Source of the DNA: CAVQGZ01 sp964356295
GTDB lineage: Bacteria; Actinomycetota; Actinomycetes; Jiangellales; Jiangellaceae
Assembly: GCA_964356295.1 (NCBI GenBank)
Contig: CAYHHE010000095.1
Location: 1 to 10,184, forward strand
Direction: 5' to 3'
Length of the DNA: 10,184 nucleotides
In this document: positions 5,690 through 10,184 of the stretch, one piece after another
Layout: the number at the start of each line of letters is the position of its first letter
Numbering within the stretch: position 1 is the stretch's first letter
Program-made: the position numbers and the translations under genes
The notes under the pieces: model-generated
Told to the model about the DNA's origin: nothing
The model's input: only the letters and a program-made list of their open reading frames with translations
Database searches by the model: none

Positions 5690-5896
5690 GCGCCGCAGGT
5701 CGACCCGGGAGTCCAGCCAGTCGGCCAGGTACTCGGCCAGGGTGACCAGCCCGCGGCTCCGGTGCGGCCCACTGGTCGCGGGACAGCCCGCGCGGGTGCG
5801 GGCGAGCCAGTCCTCGGCGGCGGTCTTGGTGGCGAAGGTGACCGGGGCGCTGCGGCGCAGTCCGTCCGGCCCGGTGTAGCGGGCGCGATTGGTCAC
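5690..5896 (-). pseudogene. N-terminal remnant of a tyrosine-type phage/ICE integrase
   Basis: About 69 codons read RARYTGPDGLRRSAPVTFATKT, then AAEDWLARTRA and, after a gap-like stretch, LVTLAEYLADWLDSRVDLR. This is the N-terminal part of actinobacterial tyrosine recombinases: the arm-type DNA-binding segment, then the start of the SAM-like core-binding domain. After VDLR the expected continuation is lost and the sequence runs into the vapBC-2 promoter. The catalytic domain (R..HxxR..Y) is entirely missing. At the 5' side an in-frame TGA lies just upstream of GTG 5896 and the usual first residues are absent, so both ends are eroded. It lies 86 bp from the 3' end of tRNA-Gly, the expected place for int of a tRNA-integrating element. 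Confidence 0.7.
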
Positions 5897-5981
5897 ATTC
5901 GGTCACGCGGGTCCGACACAGCACCCCGACCGAGGCCTTTCACAGCGGCAGAAATGCCATGTGAGCTGCGAAGATACCGAG

Positions 5982-6052
5982 AGCGGGTGACCGGGATCGA
6001 ACCGGCATGGCCAGCTTGGAAGGCTGGGGCTCTGCCATTGAGCTACACCCGC
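5982..6052 (-). tRNA. tRNA-Gly (anticodon TCC)
   Basis: A 71-nt cloverleaf. The acceptor stem is GCGGGTG/CACCCGC with discriminator T. The D arm contains TAGCTCAATGGCAGAGC. The anticodon stem is CCAGC/GCTGG with loop CTTCCAA, giving anticodon TCC, which reads GGA. The T arm has GGTTCGATCC. The 3' CCA is not encoded. Its 3' end faces the integrase remnant, so it is the probable attachment site of the lost element and still gives an intact tRNA. Confidence 0.95.
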
Positions 6053-6136
6053 GGCAACGCCGAGGCACGTGTCGAGGTACCTGAGGACGTCGGCAGACAG
6101 GCTACCTGGCCTGGTCGCCTACACTCGCCGTGTTCG
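6053..6136. promoter_or_regulatory. Divergent tRNA promoter region
   Basis: Eighty-four bases separate the 5' ends of tRNA-Gly and tRNA-Pro. For tRNA-Pro, TACACT at 6120-6125 fits the -10 consensus and would start transcription about 5 nt before the mature end. For tRNA-Gly the best candidate is TAGCCT on the minus strand (6104-6099). No convincing -35 box is visible for either. Confidence 0.45.
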
Positions 6137-6212
6137 CGGGGCGTAGCGCAGTGGCTAGCGCGCCTGCTTTGGGTGCAGGAGATCGGGAGTTCGAGTCTCC
6201 CCGCCCCGACCA
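6137..6212 (+). tRNA. tRNA-Pro (anticodon TGG)
   Basis: A 76-nt cloverleaf including an encoded CCA. The acceptor stem is CGGGGCG/CGCCCCG with discriminator A (6209) and CCA at 6210-6212. The D arm contains TAGCGCAGTGGCTAGCGC. The anticodon stem is CCTGC/GCAGG with loop TTTGGGT, giving anticodon TGG, which reads CCA. The T arm has GAGTTCGAGTCTC. It lies 37 nt before tig and may share its transcript. Confidence 0.95.
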
Positions 6213-6249
6213 GCGACCACCGGACCTATCGACCAGGAGACCACCTTCC

Positions 6250-7686
6250 GTGAAGAGCGTTGCCGAATCCCTCGGACCCACCCGCGTCAAGCTCTCGGTG
6301 GAGGTCCCCTTCGCGGAACTGCAGCCCAGCCTGGACGAGGCCTACAAGCGCATCTCCAGCCAGGTGAACATCCCGGGGTTCCGTCGCGGCAAGGTCCCGT
6401 CCCGCATCATCGACCAGCGGTTCGGCCGCGGCGTGGTTCTCGAAGAAGCCATCAACGAGGCGCTGCCGACGCTCTACTCGCAGGCCGTCGAGGAGGCCGA
6501 GGTCACCCCGCTGGGCACCCCTGAGGTCGACATCACCGCGATCGAGGACGGCGAACGTCTCACCTTCACCGCCGAGGTGGACGTCCGCCCTGAGATCGAG
6601 GTGCCACAGTGGGAGGGCGTGGCCCTGACCGTCGACGACATCGAGGTCGACGACGCAGCGGTTCACGAGCAGCTCGAGCAGCTCCAGCAGCGGTTCGGCA
6701 CGCTGCGTCCCGTCGAGCGGGCGGCCGCCGAGGGCGACCACGTCACCATCGACCTCGGGGCCCGCGACGATGACGGTGAGCCGATCGAGAACGGGGTCGC
6801 CACCGGGCTGTCGTACCTCGTGGGGTCCGACACCATGGTCGAGGGCCTGGACGAGGCGATCATCGGGCTGTCTGCCGGGGAGTCGACGACCTTTACCACC
6901 ACTCTCCTGGGCGAGGAGGACGGGCTCGAGGCGCAGGTCGACGTCACCGTGACCGCGGTCAAGGAGCAGGAGCTGCCCGAGCTGGACGACGAGTTCGCGA
7001 TGCTGGCCAGCGAGTTCGACACCCTGGACGAGCTTCGCGCCGACATCGAGGAGCAGCTGCTGCGCGCCGGCAGGCTCGGCCAGGCCCTGTCCGCGCGCGA
7101 CAAGGCCCTGGAGTACCTGTTCGACACCGTCGAGGTTCCCGTCCCCGAGGGGATCATCGCCTCGCAGCTTGAGGACCACTTCGCCGACGGGCATGGTGAC
7201 GACGAGCACCGGGCCGAGGTCGAGGAGCAGGCTGTCCGGTCGCTGAAGGCGCAGCTCATCCTGGACGAGATCGTCAAGGCCGCGCAGGTGCAGGTCTCGC
7301 AGGAGGAGCTCACCGCATACCTCATCCAGCGGGCGCAGCAGTCGCGGATGAGCCCGCAGGACTTCGCCGACCAGATGGTGCGCTCCGGCAACGTCCCGGC
7401 TGTCGTCGCTGACGTCGCCCGCGGCAAGGCGCTGGCGCTCGTGGTGGAGAAGGCCGTGGTCACCGACGCCTCCGGCACCACGGTCGACCTGGCACGACTG
7501 CAGGAAGACGGCACACTCGCCGACGAGGCCGAGGTCGAGGAGGAGAGCGCCGAGGAGGAGGGCACCGAGGTCGCGGGGGAGGACCAGCCTGCCCCCGTCC
7601 CCGACGTCCCGTTCGCCGAGGTGGTCGACACCGGCACTCCGGCGCACGATGCGCCGACGGCGAACACCGACAGGCTCGCGGAGTAG
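6250..7686 (+). CDS. tig: Trigger factor, ribosome-associated chaperone and prolyl isomerase
   Basis: Encodes 478 aa from GTG 6250 (MKSVAESLGPTRVKL). The start agrees with the family N-terminus and has AGGAG 10 nt upstream; the longer open frame runs back through tRNA-Pro and is not coding. The N-terminal ribosome-binding domain carries the GFRRGKVP signature at residues 43-50. The FKBP-type PPIase domain lies at about 161-240 (EGDHVTIDLGA, VGSDTMVEGLDEAI). The C-terminal chaperone arms lie at about 241-415. A Glu/Asp-rich disordered tail (about 420-478, with AEVEEESAEEEGTE) makes it longer than the roughly 430-aa E. coli protein; such tails are common in actinobacteria. It binds ribosomal protein uL23 at the exit tunnel and shields nascent chains. 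It precedes clpP1, as in many bacteria. Confidence 0.97.
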   Translation: MKSVAESLGPTRVKLSVEVPFAELQPSLDEAYKRISSQVNIPGFRRGKVPSRIIDQRFGRGVVLEEAINEALPTLYSQAVEEAEVTPLGTPEVDITAIEDGERLTFTAEVDVRPEIEVPQWEGVALTVDDIEVDDAAVHEQLEQLQQRFGTLRPVERAAAEGDHVTIDLGARDDDGEPIENGVATGLSYLVGSDTMVEGLDEAIIGLSAGESTTFTTTLLGEEDGLEAQVDVTVTAVKEQELPELDDEFAMLASEFDTLDELRADIEEQLLRAGRLGQALSARDKALEYLFDTVEVPVPEGIIASQLEDHFADGHGDDEHRAEVEEQAVRSLKAQLILDEIVKAAQVQVSQEELTAYLIQRAQQSRMSPQDFADQMVRSGNVPAVVADVARGKALALVVEKAVVTDASGTTVDLARLQEDGTLADEAEVEEESAEEEGTEVAGEDQPAPVPDVPFAEVVDTGTPAHDAPTANTDRLAE

Positions 7687-7711
7687 AGCAGCTGACCCAC
7701 TGGTTAGGGTC

Positions 7712-7726
7712 GCTCAGAAGATGAGC
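7712..7726. promoter_or_regulatory. Inverted repeat upstream of clpP1
   Basis: GCTCAGAAGATGAGC has perfect 5-bp arms and a 5-nt spacer. It lies just after TAGGGT (7705-7710), a -10-like hexamer in the 66-bp tig-clpP1 interval. Actinobacterial clpP operons are commonly controlled by ClgR, but this repeat does not clearly fit the CGCT...AGCG ClgR pattern. It may be a regulator site or chance. Confidence 0.3.
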
Positions 7727-7752
7727 ATCCAAGAGCCGATCCAGGAGCACCG

Positions 7753-8355
7753 ATGACCCACGAGATGCGAGCGCCGGCACCTGCTCAGTCCGGCTTCGAC
7801 GACAACGTCTACCAGCGCCTGCTGCGCGAGCGAATCATCTTCCTGGGCTCGGAGGTGCGTGACGAGAACGCCAACGCGATCTGCGCCCAGATGCTGCTGC
7901 TGGCCGCTGAGGACCCGGACAAGGACATCTACCTCTACATCAACTCCCCGGGCGGCTCGGTCACCGCCGGCATGGCCATCTACGACACCATGCAGTACGT
8001 GAACAACGACGTCGCCACCGTGGCGACTGGCCTGGCCGCGTCCATGGGGCAGTTCCTGCTCGCCGCCGGCGCACCCGGCAAGCGGTTCGCGCTGCCGCAC
8101 TCGCGGATCATGATGCACCAGCCCTCCGGTGGTCTGGGTGGCTCAGCCAGCGACATCAAGATCCAGGCCGAGCAGATGCTGTTCATCAAGAAGCAGATGG
8201 CCGAGCTCATCGCGCAGCACACCGGCCAGACCGTCGAGCAGATCGACCGCGACTCCGACCGCGACCGGTGGTTCACTGCCGAGCAGGCCAAGGAGTATGG
8301 GTTCGTCGACCACGTCGTCCGCACGGCCGCACAGGTCGGCGAAGAGACCAAGTAG
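7753..8355 (+). CDS. clpP1: ATP-dependent Clp protease proteolytic subunit 1
   Basis: Encodes 200 aa. The serine protease triad is intact: Ser97 in GLAASMGQFLLAAG, His122 in RIMMHQPSGG and Asp171 in DRDRWFTAEQA. YINSPGGSVTAGMAIYDTMQY is the oxyanion and handle region. The N-terminus, about 20 residues before YQRLLRERIIFLG, is probably processed, as in mycobacterial ClpP1. ATG 7753 has AGGAG 5 nt upstream. Similarity to mycobacterial ClpP1 and the clpP2 gene 18 nt downstream identify it as the first subunit of the actinobacterial ClpP1P2 heterotetradecamer. That chamber degrades proteins delivered by ClpX or ClpC in the cytoplasm. In mycobacteria both subunits are essential and activate each other; this is presumably true here. 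Confidence 0.97.
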   Translation: MTHEMRAPAPAQSGFDDNVYQRLLRERIIFLGSEVRDENANAICAQMLLLAAEDPDKDIYLYINSPGGSVTAGMAIYDTMQYVNNDVATVATGLAASMGQFLLAAGAPGKRFALPHSRIMMHQPSGGLGGSASDIKIQAEQMLFIKKQMAELIAQHTGQTVEQIDRDSDRDRWFTAEQAKEYGFVDHVVRTAAQVGEETK

Positions 8356-8373
8356 CCGCAGGAGGAGATCGCC

Positions 8374-8979
8374 GTGAACTACATCATCCCGCAGTGGGAG
8401 GAGCGGACCTCCTACGGATTCCGCCGCATCGACCCCTACGCGAAGCTGTTCGAGGAGCGGATCATCTTCCTCGGCACGCCGATCAGCGACGACGTGGCCA
8501 ACGCGGTGATGTCCCAGCTGATCTGCCTGGAGTCGATGGACCCCGACCGAGACATCGAGATCTACATCAACTCCCCTGGCGGCTCGTTCACCGCGCTCAC
8601 CGCCATCTACGACACCATGCAGTACGTCAAGCCGGACGTGCGCACCGTGTGCATGGGCCAGGCCGCCTCTGCCGCCGCGGTGCTGCTCGCTGCTGGGGCA
8701 CCGGGCAAGCGCATCGCGCTGCCGAACGCGCGCATCCTCATCCACCAGCCATACGCCGAGAGCGGGTACGGGCAGGCCTCTGACCTGGAGATTCAGGCGA
8801 ACGAGATCCTGCGCATGCGCTCGATGCTGGAAGAGATGCTTGCCCATCACTCCAACCGCTCGATCGAGCAGGTGCGCGAAGACATCGAGCGCGACAAGAT
8901 CCTCACCGCCGCCGAGGCGGTGGAGTACGGACTCGTCGACTCGGTGATCGAGTCGCGCAAGTCCAGCCTGGCCGCCTGA
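8374..8979 (+). CDS. clpP2: ATP-dependent Clp protease proteolytic subunit 2
   Basis: Encodes 201 aa from GTG 8374, with GGAGGAG 6 nt upstream and only 18 nt after clpP1, so the two are surely one operon. Triad: Ser99 in GQAASAAAVLLAAG, His124 in RILIHQPYAE and Asp174 in ERDKILTAAEA. NPYAKLF-type RIDPYAKLFEERIIFLG and SDLEIQANEILRMRSMLEEML match ClpP2 of other actinobacteria. In mycobacteria the ClpP2 ring is the face that docks ClpX and ClpC1. The short C-terminus (ESRKSSLAA) resembles known ClpP2 tails. Codon use and GC content match tig and clpP1. No abnormality was seen. Confidence 0.97.
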   Translation: MNYIIPQWEERTSYGFRRIDPYAKLFEERIIFLGTPISDDVANAVMSQLICLESMDPDRDIEIYINSPGGSFTALTAIYDTMQYVKPDVRTVCMGQAASAAAVLLAAGAPGKRIALPNARILIHQPYAESGYGQASDLEIQANEILRMRSMLEEMLAHHSNRSIEQVREDIERDKILTAAEAVEYGLVDSVIESRKSSLAA

Positions 8980-8994
8980 CGGCAGCGATCTGAC

Positions 8995-9028
8995 GGGTCC
9001 GGGGCGGCGGACACGCCGCGCCTGACCC
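8995..9028 (+). terminator. Possible terminator or attenuating hairpin between clpP2 and clpX
   Basis: GGGTC (8995-8999) pairs with GACCC (9024-9028), and CGGCG (9005-9009) pairs with CGCCG (9014-9018) around a GACA loop, giving an interrupted GC-rich hairpin 15 nt past clpP2. There is no U-tract after it. It could partly separate clpX expression from clpP1P2. Confidence 0.4.
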
Positions 9029-9034
9029 ATCCCG

Positions 9035-9063
9035 ATGCCAATCCACCTCCGTCGGGGTACCGT
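9035..9063 (+). promoter_or_regulatory. Candidate clpX promoter
   Basis: ATGCCA (9035-9040), four of six matches to TTGACA, and TACCGT (9058-9063), a TANNNT-type -10, are spaced by 17 bp. They lie in the 147-bp interval after the clpP2 hairpin, about 64 nt before the clpX start. The pairing suggests that clpX has its own promoter. Confidence 0.4.
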
Positions 9064-9126
9064 GCTGACCTGTCGCGCAGATCGGGCGCGGCTCGAAGCG
9101 CAGGTCACGTCGAAGGGGGCGACCGG

Positions 9127-10184
9127 GTGGCTCGAATCGGAGAGAGCGGCGACCTGCTCAAGTGCTCGTTCTGCGGCAAGAGCCAGAAGCAGGTCAAGAA
9201 GCTCATCGCCGGCCCCGGTGTCTACATCTGCGACGAGTGCATCGACCTGTGCAACGAGATCATCGAGGAGGAGTTGCACGAGTCCACCGACGCCCCGATG
9301 GACCGGCTGCCCAAGCCCGCGGAGATCTACGCGTTCCTGCAGAACTACGTCATCGGCCAGGAGCTGGCCAAGAAGGCGCTGTCGGTAGCCGTCTACAACC
9401 ACTACAAGCGGGTACGTGCCGAGCAGAGCGCCACCGGACGGTCCAAGGACGAGATCGTCGAGCTTGCCAAGTCGAACATCCTGCTCATCGGGCCGACCGG
9501 GTGCGGCAAGACGTACCTGGCGCAGACCCTGGCGAAGATGCTCAACGTGCCGTTCGCCATCGCCGACGCGACCGCGCTGACCGAGGCCGGTTACGTGGGG
9601 GAGGACGTCGAGAACATCCTGCTCAAGCTCATCCAGGCTGCCGACTACGACGTGAAGAAGGCCGAGACCGGCATCATCTACATCGACGAGATCGACAAGG
9701 TGGCCCGCAAGAGCGAGAACCCGTCGATCACCCGGGACGTCTCCGGCGAGGGTGTGCAGCAGGCGCTGCTGAAGATCCTCGAGGGGACGAGCGCGAGCGT
9801 GCCGCCGCAGGGTGGGCGCAAGCATCCGCACCAGGAGTTCATCCAGATCGACACCACCAACGTGCTGTTCATCGTCGGGGGGGCGTTCGCGGGTCTCGAG
9901 CAGATCATCGAGCAGCGGGTGGGGCGCAAGGGCCTGGGCTTCGGCGCTGAGGTGCGGGGCAAGGCCGAGCGTGACGCCTCGGACTTCTTCTCCGAGGTCA
10001 TGCCCGAAGACCTGCTGAAGTTCGGTCTCATCCCGGAGTTCATCGGCCGGCTGCCGGTGATCACCACGGTGAGCCCGCTGGACCGCGAGGCGCTGGTGGA
10101 GATCCTCACCGAGCCGCGCAACGCGCTGGTGCGGCAGTACCAGCGGCTGTTCGAGATGGACGGGGTGGAGCTGGAGTTCTCCCC
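9127..10184 (+). CDS. clpX: ATP-dependent Clp protease ATP-binding subunit ClpX (3' end outside window)
   Basis: 352 codons are visible from GTG 9127 (MARIGESGDLLKCSFCGKS); the family is about 420-430 aa, so only the C-terminal small domain is cut off. AAGGGGG lies upstream at normal spacing. The zinc-binding domain has Cys13, Cys16, Cys35 and Cys38. Walker A is GPTGCGKT at 122-129, the substrate-gripping pore loop is GYVG at 155-158, Walker B is IIYIDEID at 183-190, and the RDVSGEGVQQ pore-2 region is at 203-212. The ClpP-docking loop reads GLGFGAEV (LGF, as in other actinobacteria, where E. coli has IGF). FGLIPEFIGRLPV is at 299-311. ClpX is an AAA+ hexamer that unfolds tagged proteins and feeds them into the ClpP1P2 chamber encoded just upstream. 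Confidence 0.97.
   Translation, partial: MARIGESGDLLKCSFCGKSQKQVKKLIAGPGVYICDECIDLCNEIIEEELHESTDAPMDRLPKPAEIYAFLQNYVIGQELAKKALSVAVYNHYKRVRAEQSATGRSKDEIVELAKSNILLIGPTGCGKTYLAQTLAKMLNVPFAIADATALTEAGYVGEDVENILLKLIQAADYDVKKAETGIIYIDEIDKVARKSENPSITRDVSGEGVQQALLKILEGTSASVPPQGGRKHPHQEFIQIDTTNVLFIVGGAFAGLEQIIEQRVGRKGLGFGAEVRGKAERDASDFFSEVMPEDLLKFGLIPEFIGRLPVITTVSPLDREALVEILTEPRNALVRQYQRLFEMDGVELEFS

Noticed and set aside
5123..5896. A 257-codon frame beginning with integrase-like sequence
   Set aside because: Only the first 69 or so codons are integrase-like; the rest is vapBC-2 read in the wrong frame, so it is not a fusion protein.
1..5980. Left attachment-site copy of the tRNA-Gly 3' end within the window
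   Set aside because: I looked for repeats of the T-arm/acceptor end of tRNA-Gly to the left and found only short matches of 7-9 bases, no more than chance.
6226..7647. A 473-codon minus-strand open frame
   Set aside because: Antisense shadow of tig; repetitive Leu/Asp/Val-rich sequence caused by GC-rich codons.
8143..9831. A 562-codon minus-strand open frame
   Set aside because: Antisense shadow of clpP1, clpP2 and clpX with no domain of its own.
1..10184. CRISPR array or intact insertion sequence
   Set aside because: No regularly spaced repeats and no transposase-like protein were seen on either strand.

Overview
The window is high-GC DNA with GTG and TTG starts, an actinobacterial ClpP1/ClpP2 pair, and protein sequences closest in style to Actinobacteria (probably a Micrococcales-like or related lineage; the genus cannot be settled from the sequence). 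It divides sharply into two halves at a pair of divergent tRNA genes.

Left half (about 1-5,980): an accessory, partly decayed region. From left to right it holds a possible tail of a membrane protein at the window edge, a 5'-truncated VapC PIN-domain remnant (minus), and a stand-alone 2-oxoacid-dehydrogenase-type acyltransferase without a lipoyl domain (minus). Next come a TetR regulator (minus) and, divergent from it, a DJ-1/PfpI family protein (plus) followed by an NADPH:F420-reductase-like protein whose 5' end lies in a gap of exactly 100 N. These are followed by a complete vapBC toxin-antitoxin operon (minus) with an 18-bp perfect palindrome on its promoter, a second complete vapBC operon (minus), and the N-terminal remnant of a tyrosine integrase. 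The integrase remnant lies on the 3' side of a tRNA-Gly gene, as expected for an old tRNA-targeted integrative element.

Boundary (5,982-6,212): tRNA-Gly(TCC) on the minus strand and tRNA-Pro(TGG) on the plus strand, with an 84-bp shared promoter region between them.

Right half (6,250-10,184): core protein quality control, all on the plus strand: tig (trigger factor), clpP1, clpP2 and the first 352 codons of clpX. Trigger factor meets nascent chains at the ribosome. ClpP1 and ClpP2 form the mixed proteolytic chamber, and ClpX unfolds and feeds substrates into it. All catalytic residues are visible.

The most useful observations are the TetR-type palindrome between tetR and the DJ-1 gene, the vapBC operator/promoter, a shared leaderless architecture of three accessory regulatory genes (tetR, vapB-1, vapB-2), the integrase/tRNA scar, and the placeholder assembly gap inside the reductase gene. 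I see no convincing wholly new system; the nearest candidate is the TetR / DJ-1 / F420-reductase-like module.
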